This document shows positions 43,285 through 54,511 of a stretch of 64,000 bases of DNA, piece after piece. Under the pieces are notes generated by a model. It was not told the DNA's origin, did no database searches, and saw only the letters and a program-made list of their open reading frames with translations. Source of the stretch: Doryteuthis pealeii (taxonomy: Eukaryota; Mollusca; Cephalopoda; Myopsida; Loliginidae). Every line of letters starts with the position of its first letter. The stretch's first letter is position 1. The stretch covers positions 76,292,446 to 76,356,445 of the forward strand of contig CM042151.1 in NCBI GenBank assembly GCA_023376005.1, written 5' to 3'. Made by a program: the position numbers and the translations under genes.

Positions 43285-44885
43285 TGGTTTGGTTTGGTTT
43301 GGTTTGGTTTGTTTTACGGCATATCAACCTGAGTGGGTCATTTAATGCCGACAAAGTTGTGAAATAAATTCATTCTTAATGCATAATACAATTTTGTTTA
43401 TCAACTCATGTTTTTCTATTCAACCCATAGATGGGACCCTAACAAGTACTACCACTTCGGGTCAGAGTAGACCAGGGAGCAATAGTGATGAAGGAGTGCT
43501 CCACATTCCCCAAATCTCCAGAACTGGAACCTCACCATCAGATAGAGTTTAATGTCATTCCCAGGACAGGTAGACCCTCAGTCACTGCCTTCTAGCACCC
43601 ATATGATAAAAAGGGATTGGGGGTTGCCATAAGGGCAATAGGGTTGGGGCAATCATATAGGTGCTAGGGCTTGTTGTGACTAATCGATTGATCAGAGGGG
43701 GCTGTCCGAACACCCTTCTAGCCCAAGATAGGATCAAAGTGGAGTATAATACAACGGTGGGTGCAAGAATGTGTGTGTGCATATAAATGCACACTTAGTT
43801 ATATAGATACGTAGTAGTAGTTATATTGAATTAATAAGTAGTAAGTCAAACCACATATATGTATAAATATGTGTGTGTGTTCTAGTGTAGATAATGTGTG
43901 AATATACATATGTATAGATAGATAGATACATATGTGCGCATGTATACATACATGTGTGTGTATGCATATATTGTATGTGTAAGTAGGCGTAAAGTATGTG
44001 AATGGTCGGTCAAACAGGCCATAAAAGGTGAGATTAGGGTTTAGAATAGATATGAAAAGTGATAAAGGCCAGAAGCAGACAACATGTCTGGTCCTTTGGC
44101 ACTTAATAGTTGACCAGTTGTCATAAAAATCATGAGGGTGGTCTTTTAGACAAAGAACCCTTTCAAATCCCGCAGGGTTGATAAGATCTCGGAGGATGAG
44201 ATTTCAACGAGATTTGATAGCGAGAAATTGGATTCTGGAAATTCAAAAAGTTTTAGCAGTTAGTTTCTGGACAGCGAAGAGGACAGATGGGCCCTGAACA
44301 CTGAAGAGATAAAATGTTAGATGGCCACTAGAAGCTAGCATTAGAAGAGGTCTCCAAAAGGAATGGGGGTGACCCCCCTCTCGACAGACATAGGAGCAAA
44401 TGAATTATAAGCTGATGGAGTGACTGGAGATAGCAGCAGACAGTTATACACCTCTCTGACCATTCTAATGTTCACCTGACGGATTTTGTCTTCGTTGTTT
44501 ATTCTCTCTTTCTCTTGTAACACTTGTTTGTTTGTACACCCCTTTGGCGGGGGGCCCCTGAGAGATGTTTTGAGCACATATGTGCAACGTGGACAGGTCC
44601 TAAGGAACTGGTGGACGACACGGAATCATTGCTAGACGAGACAAGATGAACGGCCAGAAGATGCAGTGAACGCAAGAGAGTTGCAGAAGTGTGCAAAAAG
44701 GCCTCGCAGCCCGCCCGGGGTCTTACAGGAGTATTGAAAGTCATGGACTGCTCATCCACCTGGGTTCTATCCTTAAGCATCACAGGTCGCCACCCATGGC
44801 CAATAGGTGGCCCCATTGGGGGAGTTTTACCCCTCTGCAGAGGTGCAGTCGGTATATTCTAATGCCCCAACCGACAGGGCAGTGG
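43285..44885 (+). repeat. Family A repeat split by a 980-bp insertion
   Basis: Family A occupies 43285-43747 and resumes at 44728 with GGAGTATTGAAAGTCATGG. GGAGTAT is present on both sides of the insertion, so it is the target duplication or part of it. Confidence 0.8.
43748..44727 (-). mobile_element. LTR-like insertion, 980 bp, in family A
   Basis: Flanked by GGAGTAT direct repeats (43741-43747, 44728-44734). On the minus strand it starts TGTAAGACCCCGGGCGGG and contains GAGAGAATAAACAACGAAG, an AATAAA signal. The other end (CCGTTGTATT) is not a clean CA. The left 300 bp is a TATG/CATACA microsatellite. Likely a solo LTR, unconfirmed. Confidence 0.5.
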
Positions 44886-44889
44886 GAGC

Positions 44890-45602
44890 AATGGTGATGA
44901 AAGGGTACAAAGTTTTGAAAGATATGTAGTGATAGCTTGGAAGAAAATTTTTTAAACTCAATTTTTTTTTGTAAACAAATTTTCTATTTAGCCCATAGAT
45001 GAGTCAGAGTGAACCTGGGAGCAATGCTGATGAAAGGGTAAACAAATTTTCGAATCGAAAATCATGCCAGACCCTTAATTCTTTTCCACTATTACTACTA
45101 TCATCATTGCTCTATGTTTTTGAAATATTGAGCACTTTTGGATAATTTACAAGTGCCACTGCAATGAAAAAGTTAAAGAGCAAATTTGATACTCATATAT
45201 ATATATATATATATATAATATATATATATATAGTTAAAAATCAATGGTAAAGTGAATGAATGGATGAAATAAAATGAATGAAATGAGGGGGATAAATGAA
45301 AAATCCTTTCCAAGGGACCCCTCTCAAAAGTATTAACACACTTTTTGAGAGTGGGGTCCCAGATAGAAAGTCTTTCTCATCTATTATTAGACTCCTTTGA
45401 AGCATCAAGTTTATATAATTATTCTATAAGTTATTAGAGAAGATAAAATCCGTCTCTTACCTTTGTAATATCTGTTGAGAATGGGTTTGAATTTATATAT
45501 ATATATATATCTAATCTTGTCTGGTTAACTTCCGGTGAATATTACTACACTGTAACTATCTTGAATTCAAAATAAAAATAAAAACGGTCAAATAGAAGAA
45601 TT
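44890..45602. other. Family A scraps, AT microsatellites, hairpin
   Basis: GAGCAATGGTGATGAAAGGG and CCCATAGATGAGTCAGAGTG are family A scraps (to about 45050). CCCCTCTCAAAAGT faces TTTTTGAGAGTGGGG at 45317-45360, a small hairpin. An AT run lies at 45193-45231. Confidence 0.5.
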
Positions 45603-45850
45603 AATTAGCTCAGTCGGTAGAGCGTTCAGCTAGGAATCACAAGGTTCCTAGTTCGATACTGGCCCTCGCCAACTCAGTGTATGAGTAGTACAGGGATCTA
45701 TGTGGTAAAGTAAGGAGCTGATGATAGGTGTGGCACTCCACCTCAGATGCTAAGATAATCTCCTTGGTCTAGCACTAGTGAAAAGGGGATAGACTCCCTC
45801 GCTGATTGGCTGATACTGACGTTAGTCCGCCCCGACGACTTTACTTTTTA
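45603..45850 (+). mobile_element. tRNA-Lys-like SINE, best-preserved copy
   Basis: TTAGCTCAGTCGGTAGAGCG (A-box side) and CCTAGTTCGATACTGGCC (B-box side) closely follow tRNA-Lys. The body has GTATGAGTAGTACAGGGATC, GGTGTGGCACTCCACCTC and GGGGATAGACTCCC. The anticodon position carries GGAATCACAAGG, not a Lys anticodon, so this is a SINE and not a functional tRNA gene. Confidence 0.85.
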
Positions 45851-45943
45851 CTTAGACAATATATATATATTGTCTAAGTGTACAAAAATTGGACTCAGAC
45901 CAAACATTACTGATAGTAAATTGTAAATTGGACTAGAAATTGT

Positions 45944-45949
45944 TTTATT
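45944..45949 (-). promoter_or_regulatory. Candidate polyadenylation signal of ZNF3
   Basis: AATAAA on the gene strand, about 175 bp past the stop codon. Confidence 0.45.
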
Positions 45950-46121
45950 CTCTAACAATATTTATACAGTTTTGTATTATATATTAATCTCATTATGTGC
46001 TTGTTTTACTGTAGAGTCATACACACAACAATTGGATTAATATCATACAGATTTTTTCACAAGCTCACTTACAGTATTCAAGAGACAGCTTAACTTGCAG
46101 AGAATTTTCGATCAACACAGT

Positions 46122-47078
46122 TTATAGAGATGGAGATGTTTCTCCAGTATGTTTTTGCATGTGCTTCCTAAGATTTGAACTAAGAGAAAATTTCGAGTTA
46201 CAAATGTCACAATTATATGGTTTTTCACCAGTGTGTACTTTAACGTGTTTTCGCAAATCTGAATTACGAGAAAACTTTGAACCACAAATATCACAGCCAT
46301 AGGGTTTCTCTCCAGTGTGCGTTCGTATATGCTCTTGTAAATTTGAATTTTCAGAAAATTTTAAACCACATATTTCACAGTAGAAAGGCTTATCCCCAGT
46401 GTGTATTTGCATATGCCTGATCAAATTTGTATTACGTGAAAATTTTGCCTCACATACTTTGCAATGAAATGGTTTTTCACCAGAATGGGTTCTCATATGG
46501 GTCCTTAAATGGGGCCTTTGTGAGAAGTTCGTTCCGCAGATGTGACAGTTGAATGGTTTTTCGCCAGTATGTGTTCTTGTGTGCTCTTTTAAATAACTGT
46601 TTTGTGAGAATTTTGCCCCACATACATCGCACTTGAAAGGTTTTTCTCCTGTGTGTGTCAGCATGTGTGCTTTTAAGTTTGAATTCCGTGAAAATTTTGA
46701 GTCACAAATATTACATCCAAACGGTTTTTTCCCAGTGTGTGATTGCAGGTGTTGTCTTAAATTTGAGCAGTCTGTGAATTTTGAACCACAAATGTCACAT
46801 CTGAATGGTTTTTCTCCTGTGTGTGTCTGTATGTGTTTTTTCAGATGAGAATTGACAGCAAATCGAGAACCACAGATATCACAGTGGAAGGGCTTTTCTC
46901 CAGTGTGGGATCTAATGTGCTGAATTAGATTGCATTCGTAAGCAAATTGCTTCATGCAAACATTGCATGTTATGCCCTTTTTTCTACCCTTCGTCTTCGG
47001 AGCAGACGTGTCTATTATATTAGAATCAGACTCGTCAATTTCGTTGTTGCTTATTTGGTTATTTTCCATTTCTAACAT
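46122..47078 (-). CDS. ZNF3: 10-finger C2H2 zinc-finger protein
   Basis: Predicted nuclear DNA-binding protein, 318 aa, in one exon. Ten regular Cx2Cx12Hx3H fingers cover residues 36-310, almost all joined by TGEKP. The short N-terminus is acidic then basic (KTKGRKKG), a possible nuclear signal, and the C-terminus is TGETSPSL. Helix -1/2/3/6 residues: YCNQ, VSHK, DSNQ, RSNA, QSYE, QPHT, RTNR, ESNE, RSDK, LSNK. The likely start is Met4 (MENNQ, at 47069), preceded by MLE. All cysteines and histidines are intact, so the gene looks functional. A broken mirror copy occurs at 59911-60866. ZNF3 is less like ZNF1 and ZNF2 than they are to each other. Role as a transcription regulator is inferred from the family. 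Confidence 0.94.
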   Translation of the reverse strand: MLEMENNQISNNEIDESDSNIIDTSAPKTKGRKKGITCNVCMKQFAYECNLIQHIRSHTGEKPFHCDICGSRFAVNSHLKKHIQTHTGEKPFRCDICGSKFTDCSNLRQHLQSHTGKKPFGCNICDSKFSRNSNLKAHMLTHTGEKPFKCDVCGAKFSQNSYLKEHTRTHTGEKPFNCHICGTNFSQRPHLRTHMRTHSGEKPFHCKVCEAKFSRNTNLIRHMQIHTGDKPFYCEICGLKFSENSNLQEHIRTHTGEKPYGCDICGSKFSRNSDLRKHVKVHTGEKPYNCDICNSKFSLSSNLRKHMQKHTGETSPSL

Positions 47079-47275
47079 TATTTTCTTTTTGTTTTTTGTT
47101 TTTTGATTATTCTCTTTTCGTTCTATTCACGATGCTTCTTTTTTTGTTAAATGTTACTTCCAAAATGTTTTTTGTTCTTCTGAATAAAATGCAACTTCAT
47201 TCTCTTCTTAGTTTTTTTTTCCTTAATTTTTTTCTTGACACAGCATCCCAGTTTCCAGCAACAATCATCTCTACA
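47079..47275 (-). other. ZNF3 leader with candidate splice acceptor
   Basis: Minus strand TTTTTGTTTTTTTCTGTAG ends at 47271, so the exon would begin at 47270 with AGATGATTGTTGCTGG. The same sequence, unchanged, stands at about 59705-59735 in the right arm. Confidence 0.6.
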
Positions 47276-47344
47276 GAAAAAAACAAAAACAAAAATAACT
47301 TTAATACTGCAATATTTATACATTAGAAAAACATCATATATAGC

Positions 47345-47648
47345 AAATACCAGGAGGCACTCATGGTGTAACAGTTATCACCATAGAAAATATACAGGGT
47401 GAACAAAGTTCAAATACTGAACAAGGCTGTTTGAATTTCACATAATGCTAATAGCCCTGAGAAAGTATGAATCCGACTATTCTTCTTCCAGCTATGGGTA
47501 AATAGTAGGGCAGACTGGGCTCTTAAATTTTTCTATGGCAACCAGTCTAGTAGAAGGAAAACTTTGAATTTCAACCCATTAAACTCCACATAAAAATTGA
47601 CCTTGTGTCACATCTTGCTCATGCAGAGGGGTTGGATAAATACGTATA
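47345..47648 (+). mobile_element. tRNA-Gln-like SINE
   Basis: CATGGTGTAACAGTTATCAC (A-box side), AAGTTCAAATACTGAAC (B-box side), GAAAGTATGAATCCGAC, ATGGGTAAATAGTAGGGC and TTGACCTTGTGTCACATC. Ends in a short TA run. Confidence 0.8.
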
Positions 47649-47649
47649 T

Positions 47650-48330
47650 ATAGCAAATACCAAGGATATCATTACCATTTATGTGTGTGTGTGTGTGTGT
47701 GTGTATGTGTTCTACTATATTGTTCTAAACCGATGCAGGATCAAATATCCAATAAGCATCCCAACTGTGACCAGTAAGCAAAAGGTCAGTTTTGCTTTTC
47801 TCCGCAAACATTTCTGGTTGTTTGTAAATAAGCCAACAGACGATTTTGCTATATGAGAATCACATGAAAAATAAATTTTATAAATTGTGATATCATTTCT
47901 GAACAACATCTTTCTATCTAAATAAACATAAAAATATTTTGTAAATACAAACTATTTTTATTTAAATAAACTTATCTGCATTTCTCTTCTGATTAAATAA
48001 AAACTATTTTAATATAAAAACGTGTCTTTCATATAAAGATTTATAATAAAAACAAAACCCCAACAATAACAATATTAAATCATTGTTAGTGCAAAATTAA
48101 TTTTTCACATATGCTAACAACAACAACATGAAATAACTAATTTTTTCAATTAAAATCAAAAACTATTTTCATATAAAAATGTGTCTTTTGTTTGTTAATA
48201 AATATGAACTTTAAAAAAATCTTACAGTGAAATTCTAATGTCAAAAAACTGTTGATTTGCTTACTGGTCTCAGTTAGGGGATAATACTTGATCCCCAATG
48301 AGTCCAATGACAATAACTGTTATGCCCCAA

Positions 48331-48366
<36 letters not shown>

Positions 48367-49689
48367 AAATGTCTTTGATTGTCAGTTTAACAAAAAAAAA
48401 AAGAAAAAAAAAATTTTCGGTTTCATCTTCATACCATAAAAGTGCACCAAAATATTTTCTGAAACCGAAACCATTCAGTATAGTGCAATTACTACTGAGC
48501 TACAACATCCCCCCAAAAAACACAGTTGAAAAGACTTTCAAATTCTGATAAAATTAGATTTTATCAACATCTATACAATTGTAAAAGATTGACCAAAATA
48601 TGATAAGAGCATTTAATTGACTATTCTTTAGAAAATCAATGTGAAATCTATTTGTTTACAAAATAAATTGAAAAAAAAAGGTAATAAGATAGATGGAACA
48701 TCTAGGAAATCTATTTCATATTTTAGCATAAAATCTTTTTAAAATAAAAATAAATAAGGTGTGAGGGGAATATGACATGATGTCTGAAATGTATTTGTTT
48801 CAGTTATCTAAGTTAAATGATTTTGTAAAAAAAGGAAATAAATGAAGTCAGCAAAACAAAATAGCAAGAAAATGAAATGTAGTTACCAGTTTCATTTTAA
48901 TGTCAAATTTTACAAGTCAGAATTTTTAAAGGGTAAAACATTGTTGTAAACAAGAAAAATGAATGAGGATTTTTTATAAACTAATTTGTTTTTATCTAGA
49001 AAATATACCTAAAATTAGATAGTAAAAATAATTAAAGTAGTTCTTAATTTTAGTTTTTCTTTCAAAAATGTATTATCCAAAAACAAACAAATATGGATAG
49101 TTTATAAAACAATTTCTTTTGTATTTTACCAAATTGTTAATGAATATGGCATTTATTTATAGTTGACAATTTATTCATAAGTTTAATAATCAAACTTAAA
49201 TCTGAGTCATGAATTCAATAATTAGATTACCTTTTTAAGACTAAAAACTGACTTTAGGTGAATAATTCCCACTTTTTTTTTTTTTATCTATCCTTCATTT
49301 AATTCACAATTTTGGGCTGTACTGGTCATTTCACATGACTATAAATTTTTATTACCTTTAATTAAAACCAAATATTAACCCTTATAAACTAATTGATAGA
49401 ACTTCGAGCATCCAAAATGACAGTGTTTATAGAGTGTTTATTTTACGCAACAGGAGAGAACATCTTGCCCATGTAATATTGGGAAACACTAATTTGCAAA
49501 CTTTTGAGTTATATTCTAGTTTCTGGGGGTTGAAAGAATTAGACAGAATGATAGAATTGGGCAGTTTGGCAATTCTGATATTGATATTAATTTTCATTTA
49601 TTTTCCCTTGATACCACAGTTTTTCAGTAGGTTTTTAATCTAGTATTTTTTCTTTCTAGGAAACCATTCATTCTTTTGTGTAATGATGA
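47650..49689. other. AT-rich intergenic DNA
   Basis: TG repeat near 47682-47704 and AT repeat near 48331-48364; otherwise ordinary AT-rich sequence, with no gene supported. It may contain the ZNF3 first intron. Confidence 0.45.
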
Positions 49690-51300
49690 TTAGTAGGTAT
49701 GTGCAATTTTACTCAAGGGGGTAATAAATTGAAAAAAAGTTCATTTAAATTTTAATACAATTACCAAAACTCAGGGAATTATCCAATTTTGATAAAATTT
49801 TCAGCACTTCATTCATTAATGACATCATTTTATAATGAGTAGGTTATTTCATTAAAAAAACACTTGAAAAAAATATAAGGATAGGGAGGGGTCAACATTT
49901 GCTCATTTGATTTAAAAAAATTTCCAATCCGTAATTTTTACAAACGTGTCATTAAAAAAATAAAAAATTAGAATCTTAAAAATTTCTTAAAACTCAGAAA
50001 ATAATTTTTCTAGAGAGTTTTCTCTCCAATTATTAATGATTAGATATTTGGGGGGGGGGGGGGGGTCAATTTCCTGAATTTGTGGGAATCGTTAATCTTT
50101 AATGGAATTTTCAATAATAAATAACATAATTAATCATTGTTTATTGGTAGTTCTTTTTTTGTTTTAATTCTTCAAAACTTGTTAATAAAATTGGGGTAAT
50201 GCTAAGTTGAATTATGCCATTATTTCCAAAATGATGGGCGTCAACTTTGTGATATAATCATATAAGTTTTAGAGTTGTCTGTTTAAATCAAATTACTATT
50301 ATTCTAGGGTCCAACAATTAAATGGTCATTTTCAATTTAAAAAACCTAATTAGAATTAATTAAATCAATTACTTAAAGTAAAAAATTAGTTTATAATGAG
50401 ACAGTAAAAAAAAGAGAAAGCAAAAAATATTGAATAGGAAGTTAATTTTTAATACATTTAAACATTAAATTAGCCTAAAAATGTACAAAACCTGACATTG
50501 TAAGTGAAGTAAGTTATATACTTACAAAACAAATCATTAATTAAGTTAATGAAAATTGTCTTCTTAGAAATCAATAACAAAAAACATTAAATACACTATG
50601 TACAGAAAAATTACTCACATGTTGATATTTTATTCAAATGTATTATCCTTTTTTTGTTCCAAAGACACAGAAAAAAAACGTCCACTAAAAATTCTTCGGT
50701 TTTCTTGTTTAGATAAAATTCTTGTGAAATATGTTAATACTATGGTATCCGAGACATAACAATTCACTAACAACCTTGATTGATAAACAAAAAAAATTAC
50801 CAAAAATCAGGGAGTTATCTGATTTTAATAAAACTTGGCAAAAACTTGCAAATCGTTGTCAAAATTAAAACGGAAAATTTTGACGACGATTTGCAACACA
50901 TCAAACTAAAGTCAGGTAAGTCAGGTTAGTAATTGTTTTATTTCATTTATTTAACGAATCTTGAAATATTGTCTAAACTGCATATAAATATTTTAGTATA
51001 GAAAATATTTCAAGATTCGTTGAATAAATGAAAAAAAGTCAAGTATTTTGAATTGGATTTTTAAAATCAATTTTAATTTCAAAATTCAGTTTGAGGTGTT
51101 GCAAATCGTCGTCAAAATTTTCCGTTTTAATTTTGATGACGATTTGCAAGTTTAGCCTAAAACTTTCAGTGTTGACTTATTGATCAATGTATTTTTATTA
51201 TAATGCATGTTATTTTATTAAAAATATTGCAGATTTCTTTCAGGTTACTTGCACCCCTTAGTTACTTGGGGATTAAAAAAACTCAGGTAGGGCTATAGGC
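49690..51300. mobile_element. TAGG-type foldback sequences with a nested MITE
   Basis: ATTACCAAAACTCAGGGAAT (49751) and TAGGGTCCAACAATTAAATG (50305) begin arms of the family at 28766-29864. A 17-base G run lies at 50050-50066. Within the second arm, 50841-51155 is an inserted foldback (AACTTGCAAATCGTTGTCAA ... GATGACGATTTGCAAGTTT), after which the arm resumes with CTAAAACTTTCAGTG. The far end of the host element is not found. Confidence 0.6.
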
Positions 51301-51494
51301 TTTATATAAAAGATAGAGAAAAACTATGAGAACCCAAATTTCACCATTTCAAAGTTATAATTGTAAATAAAGCCACGGGGAAGATAAGTGTATAGATATG
51401 TGTTGGAAAGTCAGAATCATGTTGACATCAGTAATGAACTGTGTAAACGGAACCACCTTCTAAAACCAAAGAGTTTTCGAAATTGACAAATCAC

Positions 51495-51800
51495 TGGTTG
51501 GTTGGATTTTTCAGCATGTCAGCTCTTGTTGGGTTATTTTATGCCAAAGACATTTTGTTTTATTCATTCTTGTTGGGAATTCACTTTTTTTTTTCAAACT
51601 CAAATTTTTTTTAACACATTTTTTTATCTATGGGTTGAATACCCATAGATGGCCCTAACAGGTTACTACCACTTCAGGTCATGGTGTGACCTGAGTTAAT
51701 GGTGATAAAGGTACTCCACATTTCCCAGAGTTCCAGAATTGAACTCACTAGAATGCAGTCTAATGTCATACTTAGGACACACTGATACAGGAACCACCTT
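51495..51800 (+). repeat. Family A repeat, diverged short subtype
   Basis: TTTTTCAGCATGTCAGCTCT, CCCATAGATGGCCCTAACAG, TTAATGGTGATAAAGG and AATGCAGTCTAATGTCAT. It ends GGAACCACCTTCTAAAA, where the next MITE has inserted. Confidence 0.65.
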
Positions 51801-51812
51801 CTAAAATCAATA

Positions 51813-52304
51813 TTGGTTAAACTTGCAAATCGTCGTCAAAATTAACATGGAAACTTATTTGGTGGTGATCCATGACAGTTTAACTACAGTGTATGAATGA
51901 ACTTTTTTGCGAATTGGGTTACGGTTTAAGGTTTGGGATTAAGGTTGTTTTTAATTTCGTATTGCTTTAAAAAAACAAATTATCATACATTTATGATGAA
52001 AAATAATTTTTTTTAGACCAAGTTTAATTGAAATTATACATTGCAATACTAACACAAACAACTGAGACAATGTGTACCATTGGAGTTCAATAATCAATTT
52101 CAATGGTTAATTAAATGTATAGTGATTTGTTGTTTTGTTTTTTAAGCAATACGTAATTTTAAAATAACTTTAATCCCCAAACCCCTAAACCATAACCCAA
52201 TTCGCAAAAAAAAGTTCATTCATACACTGTAGTTAAAACTGTCATGGATCACCACCAAATAAGTTCTTGTCTTAATTTGATGACGATTGGCAAGTTTAAC
52301 CCAA
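51813..52304. mobile_element. 492-bp foldback MITE with TA duplication
   Basis: Ends TTGGTTAAACTTGCAAATCG and CGATTGGCAAGTTTAACCCAA pair and continue as arms of about 170 bp (AAGTTCATTCATACACTGTA, GGGTTATGGTTT-type). TA flanks both ends, and the empty site is readable in the flanks (ATCAATA then TTTTTGAAATTGAC), as for Tc1/mariner-type MITEs. The smaller foldback at 50841-51155 shares the TIR. Confidence 0.75.
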
Positions 52305-52479
52305 TATTTTTGAAATTGACATGTCACAGGAGTTAAAGGTAGTCTTAAACAAAAAAAAATATATTCTGAAAAGTTTTCCAGTTAAAAAAAACAAAAAAAA
52401 ACGACATCTATTTTTTATTTTGTGTGGCCTTTTCTTTAATTCAGCATTCGTTCTAGAACTTAGATATTAATTAAAATGT

Positions 52480-52740
52480 TTGCTTAGTTTGTACAAGCCA
52501 GAGTATGAGGCACCCAGTGAAATTAAACTCATTATCAATACTCAGCAAGATTAGCTGGGTTAACTAATACATCATACAAAGCACTCTTAAAAAATGGTTT
52601 AGATTTTGGCATAAGATTGCAAAAAGAGACCCCTGGTAAGGATCGGAACCTACACAATGAGCTCCGTGTAGTACAAGTTGTTGGTAATGGTCTGCAAAAC
52701 GAGCTTCCTAAAGAAGAATCCACCGCTTATTATACAAGGC
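52480..52740 (-). mobile_element. tRNA-derived SINE, diverged
   Basis: On the minus strand: GTGTAGGTTCCGATCCTTAC (B-box side), later TAATTTCACTGGGTGCCTCA and TACTCTGGCTTGTACAAAC, in the order of the 127-bp SINE of 39 kb. Confidence 0.5.
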
Positions 52741-53371
52741 CCTCTTCTTAGAAGGCGCATGTATATACACAATTAGCATAGCGTAAACACAAGTCAACCG
52801 GCGCTTATGACCGTCTGTTTTCTCGCCTATGCGATCGCAGTGCACACACCACACGCACATTATTATATATAAATAACAAATCGCTATAAGTTCTTTTTTT
52901 CCCTAAGTCAGAATACCAGGTCAGCGGCGCAGGATAAAACTAAAAATAAATATTTTTTCATCTTCTCATGTCAGTCACGTGACTTATTTAATTTTTATGT
53001 ATTGTAAAAAAAAAGAAAAAAGAAAGAAAGAAAAAAGAAAGAAAAGAAGGAAAACAGATAAAAAAAACTACAATCTCAGTTAAACGTGCAAATAAATGAC
53101 GAAGTTTAAAATTTAAAATTTGATGTACTAGTTTTTCTGAAATTTTTTAAAATCTAATTAATTTATTTTTTACTGGCTCACATAAATCAAAATAAAATCT
53201 ATTTAGAGGGTCCGCATATATATTTTTTGAAAACTATTATGAGTACGCAGCTTGAAGAAGTTTGAGGAAAACATCACGAAAAGATGCAAATAAAAGATAA
53301 TTATTAATGAATTCCAAACATTTCAAGTATTTGTGATAACTTACCTCTTCTTTGTTGAAGAAGCTTTTTAG
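52741..53371. other. Sequence next to the foldback apex
   Basis: AT-rich, with AAAGAAAG tracts near 53009-53045. Non-coding. Fully mirrored in 53470-54100. Confidence 0.6.
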
Positions 53372-53469
53372 GACGAAATGAGAAAATTTAGAACAATTTG
53401 CTGGAAATGATAATCCATCCCAGAAAATTATTTCTTTTTTTTTCGTTAATTAAGTCGATTTCTTAAAAA
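53372..53469. other. Apex (unpaired loop) of the foldback
   Basis: Outward from here GATAACTTACCTCTTCTTTG (about 53333) pairs with the complement near 53506, and CATCACGAAAAGATGC (53271) pairs with GCATCTTTTCGTGATG near 53570. About 100 bp in the middle do not pair. No SMRTbell-like GTTGTTGTTG adapter run is present. Confidence 0.7.
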
Positions 53470-54511
53470 CCAAAACAAAAAAGCGTTTCATAAAGAGAGG
53501 TAGTTATCAAATTACTTTGAAATTGTATGGAGATTATAAAATTATCTTTTATTTGCATCTTTTCGTGATGTTTCTCAACTTCTTTTTAACTTCATAATGT
53601 TTTCAAAAAATATATATGCGGACCATCTAAATAGATTTTATTTTGATTTATGTGAGGCCAGTAAAAAATAATTAATAGATTTTAAAAATTTCGAACAGTA
53701 CATTAATTTAAATTTTTTAAATATATATTGAATACTTGTTCCATTCTATTGCACGTTTCAACTGAAGATTGTATTTTTTATCTGCTTTCTTTTCTTTCTT
53801 TTTCTTTTTTTCTTTTTCTTTTTTTTACAAATACAATAAAAATTATGTCACGTGACTGACATGAGACACAAAAATATTTATTTTAGGTTTTATCCTGTCG
53901 CCGCTGACCGGTATTTTCTGACTTTAGGGAAAAAAGAAACTTATAGCGATTTGTTTATTTTCATATATATATGTGCGTGTGCGTTGTGTGCACTGCCGAT
54001 CGCATAGGCGAGAAACAGGACGTCACTAAGCGCCGTTGACTTTGTTTTACGCTATGCTAAATTGTGTATATAACAGCGCCTTCTAAGATATCTTAGAGGG
54101 CTTGTTGTATATAAGCTGGGATTCTTCCCGGCATTAGGAAGCTCGTTTTGCAGACCACCTTACCACACTTGTACTACTACGGAGCTCATTGTGTAGTTCG
54201 ATCCTTACTTCTCTTATTTTGCACTTATGCAAATCTAAGCTGTACCTTATTTTAAGGTAGTGCTTTGTATGATGTATTAGGTTTACCAGCTAATCTTGCG
54301 AAAGTATATAATGAAGTTTTCAATACTTCTGGCCTTGTACTAAACTAACGCAAACATTTAATTAAATATCTAAGTTCTAAAACGAATGTTTGAATAAAAG
54401 AAAAGGCCACGCACAAATAAAAAGCATGGTTCCCGTTTTTTTTTGTTTTTTTTAAACCTCTTCAGGTTAACCCTACCTTACTCCTGAGACATGTCAATTT
54501 CAAAAAATAGT

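Larger units (their letters stand above)
42902..53371 (+). repeat. Left arm of the 21-kb foldback
   Basis: The reverse complement of this whole arm is found from about 53470 to the window end. Paired anchors: 42902 with 64000, 43432 with 63478, 45230 with about 61720, 46130 with about 60855, 47274 with about 59722, 50058 with about 56776, 52755 with about 54078. Coordinate sums stay between about 106830 and 107000 along the arm. The arm carries intact features (ZNF3), so it appears to be the properly assembled copy. It probably extends further left, since the window cuts the partner. Confidence 0.95.

Noticed and set aside
45603..45680. Functional tRNA-Lys gene
   Set aside because: A and B boxes are good but the anticodon arm is wrong and the sequence continues into a body repeated at three other places, so it is a SINE.
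50050..50066. G-quadruplex regulatory site (G17)
   Set aside because: A single homopolymer in transposon sequence with no nearby gene; other G or C runs (18382, 34474, 39127) are likewise in repeats. Its length may also be unreliable.
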